A stretch of 64,000 nucleotides of DNA. Origin: Paraspadella gotoi (Eukaryota > Chaetognatha). The stretch's first letter is position 1. Every line of letters starts with the position of its first letter. Location: contig CM119267.1 in assembly GCA_051294375.1 (NCBI GenBank), forward strand, positions 14,439,694 through 14,503,693, given 5' to 3'. Both the position numbers and the translations under genes were made by a program. The notes beneath the pieces were generated by a model. It did no database searches. It was not told where the DNA came from and worked only from the letters and a program-made list of their open reading frames with translations. Positions 23,601 to 42,460 of this stretch are shown piece after piece.

Positions 23601-25901
23601 GATTTCGTCATCTCTGTGAAGTCTTTGTTGCAGAGCGGAAAGTTGGCTCAGTCTTCGTCGCCGACTGTCGAAACACTAATAGTAGTGGGTCTCTGCTTAA
23701 AGTCGTTGCTCAGCGCATTTTCCGTAAAAGATGGGGAAGAAATAAAAATTCCCGCAGAGTTGTTTGATTCGGAATTCGTCAAGGCCGTTGTGTTCATCGC
23801 GAGCCGCGGGACGGATCTTAGCAGAGACTGGACTTGTAAACAGCTGGAAATTCTGGCTTTAAACATGTACACTTCAGAAAGGTCGCCTCCAAGTTTGGAC
23901 GCCTCAAACTTTTCCGGTATGGTTCCGGCCACCCCCTCATGGGGCCATAAGTCAGCTTCCCTCCAATCCTCTCAGAATGCTCCGTCGGCCATATCCCCGA
24001 AAATGGCGGCAACGGAAGACATTTCTTCGCCGTCAACACAAATACAGTCCCCAGAGCACGCTGCCGGCGATTCGTCGTCGATAAAGGTCGAAACCGAGTC
24101 GGGATCCAAGCCGAACAGCGAGGGAGACGCGGTCACTCGTCCCGATTCTGAGCCACCCGTGAGGACTTTTCTTTCTGACTTCAACGCCGCCCTTCAGGGA
24201 AATGAAGCCGTCGCCACTCCCGACGATGACGCGGCAAATCACGATGCCGACATGTTGCGCGTTCTGGAAAAATTAAGCAAATTAGACGAACCATTAGATC
24301 AGGAACAGGTCCCCCCAACCGTTTTGTCTCTAAAGGACGCCAGTTTCATCACGGAGGACATGGTGAAAAGCGCCATGATGCAATGGTTCAGCAACAGCGA
24401 TCCCGGCCAAATGAAACGTGGGAAAGCACCAACTGAACCTTTGGATACCGCAACCAGCGTCGCCGAAGTCGACACCGGAATTCTTCTCAAAACGCCACCG
24501 CAAACGCTTTTCAGACGTGAAATCGAACAGGCGATGGAGGAACTTTCCGATGTGACGCAAAAACTTATCGTCAGCGACGCGGAGTTGACTGATGGAGCAG
24601 AAAACGATGCCGATAAAGGTCAAGAGGACCCGAAGCACTTGCAGCTCTTCAAGAAGACCCTCGAGGCTCGGGGTGGCCGACGAAGCCGTCTCCTGAAAAT
24701 TAACATGGCTTTAGCGATCTTATATGCTCGAAAAGTTTTAGCCGCACTTTTAGCTCATTGGCCTTATAAGAACAAGGAAAGGATGATAACGGCCGAATTG
24801 CTCAGCTGCAAAGACGAACAACAAATTCCTTGCGTTCTTGACCTGCTGCAGAAGAGCCAGCCATCGGAGTCATTCAAAAAAGTTATTAGGAATGTTATTC
24901 AAATGTGCCATCCAAAGTGTCTTCTTCCTATGGCTATTACTGCCTGTCATTTTATGGAAGAAATTTCTTTTTTTGAAATAACGCGAGAGAGCGAGCACAA
25001 GTATACAGCTTCTAGTCAAGTAGAGGAAAAAATAAACATCCCGGGAGCCACGTTCCTTTCTGTCCGGTTCGACGCACGCTGCTGCACCGAAGGGAGCGAT
25101 GTTCTCTCCATGTCGTCCGCTTCAGACTTTTCTCAAAACAAAAAGACTTTCAGCGGGGGGTCGGAATGTTTTGAGAATTTCGATATGCCCGGGGACACTT
25201 TGTTTTACCGCTTTGAATCGACCGAGTTGTCAGATTACAATGAATGGGGATACAAGTTTACTGTTCAAGGTGGTCGTATTGGACGATTTCAAACTGGCTA
25301 CATGATACTCAAACATCTTCTTGTCGACCCAGACATCGTCGTACACCTTAAAACCATAAAGGAACTATGGGCTTGTCTCGTATACGTGGCCTGTCGTCAA
25401 ACGGGCTCTCAACGTTTGAAAACTGTTGAATTGCTTCTCATCATTCTACGAGGCTATCTTCGACCGTCAGAAGAGTCTGCGTTGGGCGCGACGGCTTTGG
25501 CTGAACTTCCCTCGGTGGAATCGCGTCCAGAGCTCACTTTGCTGGAACCTCTCTGGCGTCTCTTTGCGAAGATGTCCAAAAATGTGTCCGCTTACAGCAT
25601 TGCTCCCTCGGTTCATCGCGCTCTCACAGAGCTCTTCTTCCTGGCCGAAAATCTGGCCATCACCTGGGGAGTGGAGCAGGAATATTTCGTTGCCATGACT
25701 GACCTTGCTGAAATTCGTAAGATCGCAGCAGTCGGTTTCCTTAATGTCGCTGCTGTAGGCCTCATGATTAACTTTGAGAATAAAGCGACTACGGCTGTTA
25801 TTTGCGGTCGACAAAAATCGCCCAAGCAAGCCTCAAATTTTACTTCGCCGATCAAAACGGCGAGGACGAATCCGAAAAATGTCAAAAATTCAAGCTCTTA
25901 A
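14615..25901 (+). CDS. ZZEF1: ZZEF1, giant ZZ-zinc-finger/EF-hand/DOC protein
   Basis: Six exons joined in phase: 14615-17450, 18511-19265, 19382-20309, 20668-21686, 21777-22445 and 22629-25901. They give 3159 aa; human ZZEF1 is about 2960 aa. In order: Gly2 start MGNTSSNSD suited to N-myristoylation; EF-hand-like loop FDEEGDGIATVE near residue 115; DOC/APC10 domain about 250-390 (YKITDGDPHTFWQSDGSARS, HWIRL); CUB-like region about 1198-1275 (FYVEFDPRCETE, NNEWGYKFKV); two ZZ zinc fingers near 1805 (CDGCGIYLPGRRYRC) and 1862 (CDECNCFITGTRIHC); a second CUB-like block about 2870-2960 (SVRFDARCCTE, YNEWGYKFTV). ZZ domains of ZZEF1 are reported histone H3 readers; the DOC domain suggests a ubiquitin-ligase link. 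The first intron is long and repeat-rich. An AATAAA overlaps the stop codon (25900-25905). Confidence 0.95.
17733..17775. repeat. Hairpin repeat, inverted copy at 39940-39990
   Basis: AAATGAGATTG, a short loop, then CAATCTCATTT form a stem of 11 bp. The complete block, including ATATGTA on one side and AAGATCA on the other, occurs in inverted orientation just after the solo LTR in the PGK-GAPDH gene. It is probably the end of a dispersed element. Confidence 0.55.
17897..18270. repeat. Fold-back element with internal long hairpin
   Basis: ATTGGTTGTACCAATTTCAT at 17944-17963 is repeated exactly inverted at 18251-18270. Inside, 18139-18172 and 18178-18214 form a nearly perfect hairpin of about 34 bp built on GGGGCAAAATGAT/ATCATTTTGCCCC and CACAACGAATTTTAT. 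The left flank from 17897 (TCAGGGGCAAGAAAGCTTAT and on through ATTGGTTGTACCAAT) matches 55990-56065 in inverted orientation, so the unit is dispersed. Confidence 0.65.
20310..20667. other. ZZEF1 intron 3
   Basis: A 358 bp AT-rich intron with an ATT microsatellite near 20613. Nothing else is seen. Confidence 0.7.
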
Positions 25902-27800
25902 TAAAAATAATGTAGAAATGGTGGACTCAGAAAATATATGGCCCATTTATAGGACGAGCCGTGTATATATTAAACTATAAACGTTTCAGTGATGAGTTTT
26001 CTTCCTAAGAACTAAATTAAAAAATTATTTATTAATTTATTCCCACGTTTCACTGTTGGTAATTTTTCAAACGAATACAGTCATTTCGATGCTAATAAGA
26101 GTTTGAAAATAATCAATCAGAAGTTTTCAGCCCCTTCGACTTCGTATATAGGTCTATAGTAGAGTGATGTGAAAATAATAAAATTTTATAAAATAAAAAT
26201 TAAAAAATAAATTCACCAAATTATTTTTATTAATTTTATATATTAGTAGGTACCAGTGAGCTATATTTATATATTGTAATAAGTATTTAAAGATAAAATA
26301 ATCCATCCACAATAAATCGAAAGCAAATTTTATATAAAGTAATAAGTAAATAATAAGTTAAAATTTTAAAAAGCAAATTTTAAAATTTTAAGATCGTATT
26401 TGGATTTCTTACAAAAAGTTAATATCAAAAATTATATTTTTTAAAAAAAAATTTTATTAAGTTGGTTAAAAAAATAAACGTTTTTTAATTTAATTTTTAA
26501 TTAAATTTTTTTTTAAATTTTAACTTATTTAATAATATAATTTTTAAAAAATATATATATTTTTTTTTTTATCAAATTTTTATACAGAATCTGAATCTGT
26601 TCTCAAAATTTAAAAAAAATTATTTTAAAATTTGGATATTATTTAAGGGTAATATTATATACAAATTAAGCTGACTTGGTTATTATATTTATTAAAAAAA
26701 AATTACAGATTAATAATTACTAATAAAATAAATAGTTTTTTAGATATAACTGCGAAATTATGATTTCAAACTTTCACTTCACCCTAGTCTATTGGTCTAT
26801 TGCGTTGATGGTAGATTTAAACAAAAAAATATTTTTGAACATTGCTTGCATAATGCAATGCATATTGCTTATTCTGTTTATTTTTCTTGGGAGCTTTTTA
26901 CCAGTTTTTGTCATTTTTCTTTAGAAAGACAGTCTCTGAAATTGAACCTAATTTTAGTTCATGAATGAAGTCCTAGTCAGAACTTGAGTTTAAATTATTG
27001 TGATGTGACCAAGGTCAATGGTCAGTTGGTGTCATAAATTCCGCTCATTTTTTAATTTATTTTTTTCAATTTTTAATCTGTGATTTTTTCATAGCTTTGG
27101 TGATGTCGTCTGAACTTAAGTCTAATTTTTTCTATTTATGTATAAAATTGTTTTTATGGTGATGGGCAGGAGCTTACAAAATTTGAAAATCAGATTGTAA
27201 TATTTGTGTGGCTTCAGTAAAGCTGCCCCGACTTGCAGTTCTGCACTTTAAGATTTATTAGTTTCAATGTTAAACAGTATATTATATTAGTAAAGTTAAA
27301 GGTTGTTATTTCGGTTATGAATCCCCTATTTTTTAGTTCTTACAAATTTTTAAGAAATTAGTTGTCCTTATAGGCTTATTGGTTTTTTTAATAAATGAGT
27401 TCTTTTGGCTATCAGTTTCTTTTCCTGGTAACTTACCTTGGGTTTTTTTTTTTGTCCTACTATGTTTCCCCTCCTTTCTCCCGATCACTTATCATTTGAA
27501 AATGAAAAAAATTATCGAAGTTTAAGCATCTAAAATCGACTTTTTGTTGCTGGAAAAACGAGTCTATTACGAGTGTATTTCATCATATATACTTTCATAA
27601 GTCTTTAAAGTGTGTTATTCAAATTATAAGTAGTATATGTAAGAACGAAAATGAAGTTACGAGTTGGATTCTATTCTTTCAGTGTTATACTTTGCGCTGC
27701 CTCTCAACTTTTGTTTTCTAGCTAATTTGTTAATTTTTTAAAGAAATGATTTGGCGCTCGTAGAAAAATCCTGTCAAACCGCTGAGTCAACTCGATCGCA
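25902..27800. other. Intergenic, AT-rich, with a fold-back repeat
   Basis: The second-largest gap in the window. About 26150-26810 is a decayed fold-back repeat (separate entry). The remainder has no convincing open frame, tRNA or conserved motif. Promoter elements for the ankyrin/SOCS gene may lie in the 3' part, but I cannot point to any. Confidence 0.6.
26150..26810. repeat. Decayed fold-back (MITE-like) element
   Basis: Outer ends are loosely inverted (GTCTATAGTAGAGTGATGTG against the complement of CACTTCACCCTAGTCTATTG). Inner arms also pair: TTTGGATTTCTTACAAAAAG with TATTTTTTAAAAA on the left resembles the complement of the segment near 26560-26600 (CAGATTCTGTATAAAAATTT). The left arm also resembles the element at 55466-55830 (AGATTTGGATTC..AAAAAGTTGATAAAAA..ATTAAGTGGGT), suggesting one family at different ages. 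Confidence 0.4.
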
Positions 27801-30326
27801 ATGACATTGAATCACGAGAGCTCCGAAGAGGCGGAAGCGGCGAGCGCGAGCGCCGAGCGCGCCGTTCAGGAACGGGAGAGGTTGTTGGTGGAAGCGGCGG
27901 CTCAGGGCGACGCCGGAGTTGTTAAGTCCCTCATCGAGGGCGGCGCTCACGTTGATGCCGATTCCTATAACAAAACCCTCTATTACTTGTCTCAAAACTA
28001 CTTGACTCCCCTGATGCGCGCTTGTCAATCGGGACACACTCATGTAGTCGACCTACTGTTGCACGAGGGAGCCGACTCCGAAGTTCTAGACAAATTCGAT
28101 GTCTCTGCTGTTCACTTCGCGGCCGAAGGAGGCCACCTTAACTGCCTCAAATTGTTGCTAGATGCTGGAGCTAACGCCAACGGAGTCACTAAGTACTTGC
28201 GCAAGGGTTGGACTACGGCGACGCCGTACCCTGGCGGAACTACTCCGCTCCACCTGGCAGCTCTAAAGGGCCACCCGGAATGTATACGGGAGTTGATCTT
28301 GAACGGAGCCGACTACAACGCCGTCGATGAACTCGGGCGCACTTCCCTTTATGTGGCCGCGGCCAGTGGATTAGAATCAAGCGTTCTGGCCCACTTGGAC
28401 AACGCCGTTGGGCGTGATATTCTCAGCATCCCGGTCAAGGACTCCCTAGAGACTCCGCTGCACGAGTGCGTCCGGCATGGCCTGAGGACTTGCGTTCGTC
28501 GCCTCCTTGCCCTTGGTTCTGACGTCCATTCGAGCAACGCCAACGGAAACTCTCCTTTTCATCTAGCCATGAATCTGCGCTCCGACTTGTTCACTTTTGA
28601 AATCGTCAGGGACATTATTCTATATGGGTACAACACGAACGTTAACCAAATCGATCGTAACTTCAAGCGGCCTCTCCAGTACGTCGCTTTCGACGACGTT
28701 TGGGGCTCCAAACAACGATCGAGGTTGACCTGCCTGTTGATCGCCTATGGCGCTCGTATCGACGTCCCCGATAAGCACGGGCGCAATTTGTTACAGGCTG
28801 AGCTGCACAGATTTGCCCGGGATCCTACGGCCGATCGCGCCATACTTGAACTGGCCGTGAAGACCATGGACAGGGTCCCGTCTCTTGCCTCTCTCAACCT
28901 TCGTTATGCGTCGGTGGTCCGACCCCAGTTAGTCAGGCATCCTGGGATTATAGGGTTCGGTGGAATCCCTCCACGCATGCGTGGGTTGGTGCCGGCTGGA
29001 CGGGGAAGGGGACGTGGGAGGCGGCCAGATGAGCATGAAGCGCCTTCCTTTAGCCTATCCGAAAGATCGGCTCCGGAGACCCAGCAACAAACGATCCAAG
29101 TTGGTTTGGGGCCTGGCACCGAAAGTGCTCGAGAGCCACCGCGAACTAACAGAGATTGGAATGGAGATCGAAATGGAGATCGGAGATGCGGATGCTCCGG
29201 GCCCGTATCGCACGTGATAGCGGACGATGACGACGAAGACAACGATTTAGATGAAGATCGAAGAAGAGCACTGAACCATTCCGGCCGTTGTTTGCGTTTA
29301 CACGACGCTCATCCGTGCTTCTTAAGTTTTTCATCATCCAATTCTTCCCACGACACGGGCAACGCTTCCGGTTCTAGATCCCCAACGCCAGGAACCTCTT
29401 CCGATTCGCAGACATCCTCGTCTGACTCAAGAGGGGCGGAAATTGTTGCCGGTGTTGCATCGTCGGTGGGTCTCGCATGTTCCGAATCTGCCCAGGCGTC
29501 GGATGTCAATCAGCCGACAGATGCTCATAGATCTTTGAGAAGAGTTGAGGATGTATATTTATCCAGTTTGTTGAGAAATAGGAGCAGCGGGAGCGAAAAC
29601 GGGACTACCCCTGCGAGGTTGTCGTTTCGACCGCCTTCCACTGTACCCTATTCGTCCGACGTTCTGTTTCCTTCGACCGTCTTTAATCCACCGCCAGCGT
29701 CAGCTTCGCCACAAACAACTCGTCCAACTCCCAATATTCTATTCATTCCCGCCGACGGGTCAGAAACGACGGGCGTAAGGCGCTGTCTCTCAAACCTCAC
29801 TCGGGAAATGGCCGCCGGAAGTGCGATGGAACACCCTCGGTCTATGACCAATCCAGCCCTCGTTTGGTACGAAGCCGCGAGTCGGGCTCCGCCTTCATTG
29901 CAGCACGCTGCTCGTTGTTGCATTCGTGCGGCTCTGGGTCCGCTCCGAATCCGCGAGATTCACTCTCTACAAATACCCACGCAGCTCAAAAAGTTGTTGT
30001 TGCTCGATTGTGAAGATGCCTTTGACGAGGAGGTTGCTGAGGGAAAAGGAAAAGAGCCCGAGCGTGGTGGAGGCAAGAAGGGAGGAAAAGGAAAGGAGAA
30101 AAAAAAGCTCGCTGATGAAGATTGCGTCGGTAGCGTCGATCCCGTCGAAAACGGCGCTCCTGAAAACGAAGAAAGTCCCATAGTTCGGCACTATAACGCC
30201 GGGGGAGAGACTGGAAACGGTCGCTTGGCCGAGCCACTCGACCAGGGTGCCATCGTCGAAGCCGAAGAAGACGAAGGGCGAATCAAAGAAGAGCTCGAGG
30301 GGATTCTGGAGTTAGAGAATTTGTAG
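27801..30326 (+). CDS. Ankyrin-repeat and SOCS-box protein (ASB-like)
   Basis: Single exon, 841 aa. Residues about 28-340 contain around eight ankyrin repeats, e.g. YLTPLMRACQSGHTHVVDLL, DVSAVHFAAEGGHLNCLKLL, GTTPLHLAALKGHPECIREL and LETPLHECVRHGLRTCVRRL. After a disordered Ser/Pro/Arg-rich middle, residues about 695-737 form a SOCS box (PSLQHAARCCIRAAL, then LQIPTQLKKLLLLD) with the elongin BC-binding Leu-Cys-type helix and the IP-T-L cullin-box-like motif. ASB proteins are substrate receptors of CUL5 ubiquitin ligases. Unlike typical ASBs, the SOCS box is followed by a charged tail of about 105 aa and preceded by a linker of about 350 aa. The exact ASB orthologue is not clear, so no symbol is given. 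The substrate is unknown. Confidence 0.85.
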   Translation: MTLNHESSEEAEAASASAERAVQERERLLVEAAAQGDAGVVKSLIEGGAHVDADSYNKTLYYLSQNYLTPLMRACQSGHTHVVDLLLHEGADSEVLDKFDVSAVHFAAEGGHLNCLKLLLDAGANANGVTKYLRKGWTTATPYPGGTTPLHLAALKGHPECIRELILNGADYNAVDELGRTSLYVAAASGLESSVLAHLDNAVGRDILSIPVKDSLETPLHECVRHGLRTCVRRLLALGSDVHSSNANGNSPFHLAMNLRSDLFTFEIVRDIILYGYNTNVNQIDRNFKRPLQYVAFDDVWGSKQRSRLTCLLIAYGARIDVPDKHGRNLLQAELHRFARDPTADRAILELAVKTMDRVPSLASLNLRYASVVRPQLVRHPGIIGFGGIPPRMRGLVPAGRGRGRGRRPDEHEAPSFSLSERSAPETQQQTIQVGLGPGTESAREPPRTNRDWNGDRNGDRRCGCSGPVSHVIADDDDEDNDLDEDRRRALNHSGRCLRLHDAHPCFLSFSSSNSSHDTGNASGSRSPTPGTSSDSQTSSSDSRGAEIVAGVASSVGLACSESAQASDVNQPTDAHRSLRRVEDVYLSSLLRNRSSGSENGTTPARLSFRPPSTVPYSSDVLFPSTVFNPPPASASPQTTRPTPNILFIPADGSETTGVRRCLSNLTREMAAGSAMEHPRSMTNPALVWYEAASRAPPSLQHAARCCIRAALGPLRIREIHSLQIPTQLKKLLLLDCEDAFDEEVAEGKGKEPERGGGKKGGKGKEKKKLADEDCVGSVDPVENGAPENEESPIVRHYNAGGETGNGRLAEPLDQGAIVEAEEDEGRIKEELEGILELENL

Positions 30327-30820
30327 CTTTGAAGAAAAAAAAATCTTTTTTTGGGCAAATTAAATTTTACGCCCATTTTGTTATGTAGTCGAAATCGTTG
30401 AGTCGGATAGGTCGTCTTAACATGGACGTTTTAATACTTTTTGTTTCCTTAACAACAACCCGTGATAAGCAGTTATTATATTTGATCAATCCTGATGATT
30501 AGCATGCTTCGATGTTAATTTTTAAATTAAATTTCTTACACGAAATAATGTGATTTATTTTTTGAAGTACAGTTAGTTCAAAAGTAAATGCAAAATGTAT
30601 TTCTGTCGCCACTTTTTACTAAGACTCAATTTTCGATGACAATGCATCGGGCTGTCTGCAGATTTCACGCTCATTTGCCCACTTCGGGCCGGAGTTTTCA
30701 CCCAAACGGAATCATTTCTTATCTACGGTAATCTCGTCGTTTCGTAACACATTTCGGTATCAAGTTACGGAAGTAAATCTAGTAGTTTAAAATTTAAAAT
30801 ACTTTCGTAATGCTTTTTCA
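30327..30820. other. Intergenic before the mitochondrial RNA polymerase gene
   Basis: 494 bp of mixed composition. No coding frame, RNA gene or repeat was recognised. Confidence 0.6.
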
Positions 30821-33800
30821 ATGTTTTTCAATTTACTCAGAATATCAACCAAAGCTTCTGTTCTACTCGATTTTCGCTGCTTGTCGACAACTTCAGTATT
30901 GGCGCGGTCGGTTACTCCCAAAAATTCAGAAACAGTCGCTGCATTCTCCACTACCAGTCCAGATGGTGCTGGTGTTATGGAAAACGCCGAACCCGAATCC
31001 TCTGCATCTGGGAAATCGCGCGACTCCTCATTTAAAACTCCTCAATCGGAGATGGTTTCTTCGGTTGAGGGCCTCTTTAGACATAACGAGACTCTCATGC
31101 GCCTTAACTTCACTGATCGTTTGACGTCATATCTACAGGTGCCTGAAGCGTTATTTTAATTTTTTTTAAATTCATCCTTTAATTCTTAACTAGTTAACTT
31201 GATTCAGATGTGCGTGTTCGTGAACGAGGAGACTCACGCAGAGTCGATGCTGCGGGACCTTGTAGACGAAAATCGTCATTGGCGCCGTTTTTATGGCAAA
31301 ACGCCTCATCGTTTAGGGAAAGTCTCCTATTCCCCATATTGCATCCTTTCGGCGGAACCCTTCAACGTTTTTCTCCGAGTCCACGCTGCAAAGGGAGACA
31401 CGAAGTCGTGTATGGCGATTCTTAGCGACATGAAATCCATCGACGTCGATCCTGACGCTCTCTCCGTCGCTCTCGTTCTTGCCGCTTTCGGCAAAGCGTT
31501 CGAAATAAATACTTCGCATTCGACCGCCTCTCTAGAGTCTTTCATTGCGACGACGGCCAACAGAATCTCCGATCTGCCTTTGATTAAACTGTCGAGTCGT
31601 TGTCGGCTTCGTCGAGAAGAAAAACGGTTAGCCACGGCGGCTTTGGAAGCGGCAGGGATCTACGATGACGAAGCTCGGTTTGACGAAGATACTTTGGAGG
31701 GCTACGACAGACCCATCTTCCGAGATCTCCGAAGAAGCGACGCTAAAGACACGACGTTTCCGAATCCTTTTTACGGCGCTTTCGACGCTGATAAATTGAA
31801 AACGAAACTTCAGACATCCTTCGAGGCGGCAATGGAAGCGGAAGTCTGGATGCCGCGAATCGATCGTAAGGAAGTTCTAGAGTCGAAAGAAAGAGCAACG
31901 ACAACTTTGGATACGATAACCCTGAGACGCCGACTGTTGGAGGAAGTCGGGGAAAGGTTGAGAGATTTTGAGGCTGCTCGGCGGGATTCTCTCGAACCCA
32001 ACCTCTGTCCATATTTTAATGATTTTACTGTTGAAGAAATCGTGGAGGTGATGGTGGGCAAGGCGGTTGAGATGATGCCGTGGATGGAATATCGATCAAA
32101 ATTTGGCGTTACCGCCAACTTCAGCTTCGAAGTTAAACGTTTAACTTATCGAATGGGTCATCTTCTTGCCGATCGCAGCGCCGCCAAGCATCGCCTCAGA
32201 ATCTGTGGATTGGAGACTATTCGCGAAGTCCATTCCAGACTCATCGACTTCCTAGGGGCTCCGCGCCACGACCATCCCTCTGAGCGACTCTTTTGGCGGG
32301 AAATAATGAACAACTTTCCTAGATTAGCAGATATCGAGGCCTACGATGTCACTTGGCCCCGAAATGTGATTTTCGAGGCAGGTTCAGTTATGATGGATTT
32401 ACTTCTAGAACAGTTAACCGTGCTGTTGTCAAGCGGAGAAGCCAAAGCATCGGTGCCGACGGTGGAGCGTGGGGTCTATTCTTTAGATCGCCTCGACTCT
32501 CGCTCCTTCCACAAAAACGGTGAATGGTTTCGAACCACAGAGATTTCTTCCGCTGTTCCCCCCGTCCCTTGGCTCAGCGTCGATTTCGGGGGCAATCTGC
32601 TCAACCCGAGCGATTTTATTTGGGCGAAACCTTTCAACCCCGGCGAAAATTTTGGAATTAGGAATATTAAGTCGGTATCCTCCATGAATCACCTGCCCAT
32701 TCTCGACGCAATTAGCCATATGGCCTCCTGCCCTTGGCGAATCAACGAGTTCATCCTCGATGTCGCTGATTCACTTTTCTCTCGTGACGAACCAGATTTC
32801 GGAATACCACCGCGTTCGTCCGCTTCCGGCTACAATTTTCGCTCAATCGAAGCTTCCTCGATGAATTTGGGCGAGGCGGAGCGTCGCGAGATTTGCCATG
32901 AGTGGTTTCGCGCTTCCAAAGCCAAGGCCGATTCTCAACGCAACTGGTGCAGGGCCTCCTTTAAGTTGTCCCAGGCAGACTATGTGCGGGATGATCCCTT
33001 CTGGTACCCACTGCATTTGGAGTTTCGCGGGCGCATCCAGCCTGTTCCCCCTTACCTTCATCTCGTCCACATGGACGATGATCTCACCCGCGGACTAATG
33101 AAATTTGGAGGCGGAAAGCCTCTCGGCCCCAAGGGCCTCGATTGGCTGAAGATCCATGCTATCAATTTGACGGGATTCAAAAAAAGAGAATCGAATAAAA
33201 AAAGGCTCGAATTCGCCGATGAGGTCATGGACGACATTTTGGACTCGGCTGCCCACCCCCTTGATGGTCGCCTTTGGTGGACGCGGGGAGACGATCCCTG
33301 GCAAACCCTGGCTGCTTGCAAGGAGATCGCGGACGCATTGGCCTCGCCAAATCCGGCCAACTTCGTCAGTTATTTGCCCGTTCATCAAGATGGCACTTGC
33401 AATGGCCTCCAACACATATCGGCTCTTGCTCGTGATCGTCGTCTCGGTGAGGCCGTCAATTTGGGTATATCTGATGCCCCGCGTGACGTTTATTCACATG
33501 TGGCAGAAAAAGTAGAGCGCCAACGAAGCCGCGACGCCGCACGGGGCTTGAAGGTGGCCCGTTTGCTTGAGGGCTTCGTCACCCGGAAAATTTTGAAGAA
33601 GCCTGTGATGACTTATTATTATGGGGTCTCAATCAATGGCGCTACTCGTCAAATTAGCGACGTTCTTCTTGATGATGATGAATTCGATAAGAGTCATCTT
33701 CGAGATTGCGCCTATTACCTCGGAAAGACAACGCTCGATACTCTCGCTAAAATGTTTCCAGCCGCCGATAATCTTCGGCTCTGGGTGCAAGAAGTAGCGT

Positions 33801-34276
33801 CGTTGGTTACGCAAACGACGGGAAATCCCATGACATGGGTCACGCCTCTCGGTCTGCCCGTTCTTCTGCCTTATTTTCGTCGCGACATTACAGCAGACGT
33901 CGTCAAGCAGCGGAAGCGGGCGTTGATTAACCTTATCGCGTCGTTGGAGTCCTCGCACATGATGTTAACCTCCTTGCATTGTCGCCGACGTGGAGTTGTC
34001 TTCGCTGCCGTCCACGACTGCTTCTGGACACACGCCGCCGACGTCGATGCCATGAACGAAATCTGTCGGCGCCAATTCGTCAATCTTTACTCGTGCCCTA
34101 TTTTGGAGGACTTGGCGAAGCACTTGGAGGAAGTCAATTTGGCTGAGGGTAAACCGGGGATGTCCGAACATTCGCCTGAAAAGAAAGAGCTATTGAAGAG
34201 GAAGTTAAAAAATATACCTGACCGAGGAAATCTGGATTTGACTCAAGTACAAAACAGCATTTACTTTTTCAGTTGA
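30821..34276 (+). CDS. POLRMT: Mitochondrial DNA-directed RNA polymerase
   Basis: Single-subunit T7-like polymerase that transcribes mitochondrial DNA. Exons 30821-31138 and 31208-34276 (phase 0) give 1128 aa; human POLRMT is 1230. The start MFFNLLRISTKASVLLDFR fits a mitochondrial presequence. A PPR-type repeat follows (FNVFLRVHAAKGDTKSCMAI). Polymerase motifs: FRGRIQPVPP, GLDWLKIHAINLTG, PVHQDGTCNGLQHI (first catalytic Asp, near residue 833), FVTRKILKKPVMTYYYG (Lys and Tyr of the nucleotide site) and AVHDCFWTHAAD (second catalytic Asp, near 1041). It ends with YFFS, as human POLRMT does. One departure: the segment before SSHMMLT is about 20 residues shorter than in human, and the family's FIHSLDSSHM reads LIASLESSHM. 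Confidence 0.95.
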
Positions 34277-34563
34277 TGAAAAGTCATTGTTTTGTTATCC
34301 CATTGGTGTCCTAAAAGTTTTTATTTCCGAACTGTGATACTTCAATTTTGGCAGTTTTGTTTTTTCTCTTTACAGCATGCACGTTGGAGTAAAATAACTC
34401 CAAAACTAAACTTGACAAAATTTATTGATTGTACGTATTTTTTCTATTTATATTAATATTATTATATATATATATATGTATATATTATTATTTATACATT
34501 CATGATTTTTTTTTAAGTGATAGATTCTTGAGCTTCCTAGAAAATAATTCAGAGCCTCCGACG

Positions 34564-41567
<7,004 letters not shown>

Positions 41568-42225
41568 GCTCGAATCTAAGACTGATGAAATTTCAAAAAG
41601 TAATCGTGAAAAACATTGGCTTCGGTATGGTGTCTGGTATTTGTAGGTTTTTAAAGTCTATCATTATCAGTACTAGTCAAAAAAAAAAATCTTTTATTAC
41701 ATCGTGTTTAGAGTGCTTTGAAATGAAACTAACGGTTAGTTAAGCAAGCGATGAAACATACGTTTACATATAGCTGATTTTATTCTACTGTAATTTTACT
41801 TCCCTTGAATTTAAAACATCCACAGTTAAGAAAAAAAGGAAATTTGAACTCCTTAGGTCTACAGAATGATGTGGGATACGACAGACTCTTCGAACACATC
41901 CTTTTACTCTCAATACAAACATAGTTGACGTTCATCGGAATCTTCCCCTCATGAGTCCCTAAGAGCTCTCGCGGGTGAGCCACTCCGAACTGAGGCCGAA
42001 CTGGCGCTTCGCGACAGATTTTCAGTAAAGGCGCCCTCGTCTCGGCACTTGTGGGTGCTTTTGTTTTGAGGCATGATTTCAAAGGGCGATGCTGAACAGG
42101 TATAGTCTTGAAATAATTTTCTTTTTATATTTATTCTTTTGGATAGTTTTGCAAAGTATTATTTGTTAAGAATTAGCGTCATTCTTTTTGTCGGGATTTT
42201 ACTTAGTTAAGGGAAGCGGTTTTGC

Positions 42226-42450
42226 GGCATTTATTATTATTATTATTATTATTATATCAATCAATCAATTACTATGATATCAATAAATCAATTATTATTA
42301 TTATATCAATCAATCAATTATTATTATATCAATTACTGTTACATCAATCAGTGTATTACTGTTACATCAATCAAATACTGTTACATCAATGAATTACTGT
42401 TACATCAATGAATTATTATTACATCAATAATTCGTTATCGCATCAATCAT
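42226..42450. repeat. ATT microsatellite and ATCAATCA/TGTTACATCA minisatellite
   Basis: (TTA)n at 42232-42255 is followed by irregular repeats of TATCAATCAATCA and then several copies of a roughly 20 bp unit containing CTGTTACATCAATGAATTA. It is simple tandem sequence. Confidence 0.75.
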
Positions 42451-42460
42451 TCTTTTTTTA

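Noticed and set aside
41780-42082. Minus-strand 100-codon gene
   Set aside because: Odd composition, no recognisable motif, no splice partners, opposite to all other genes. It was kept only as a note in the intergenic entry.
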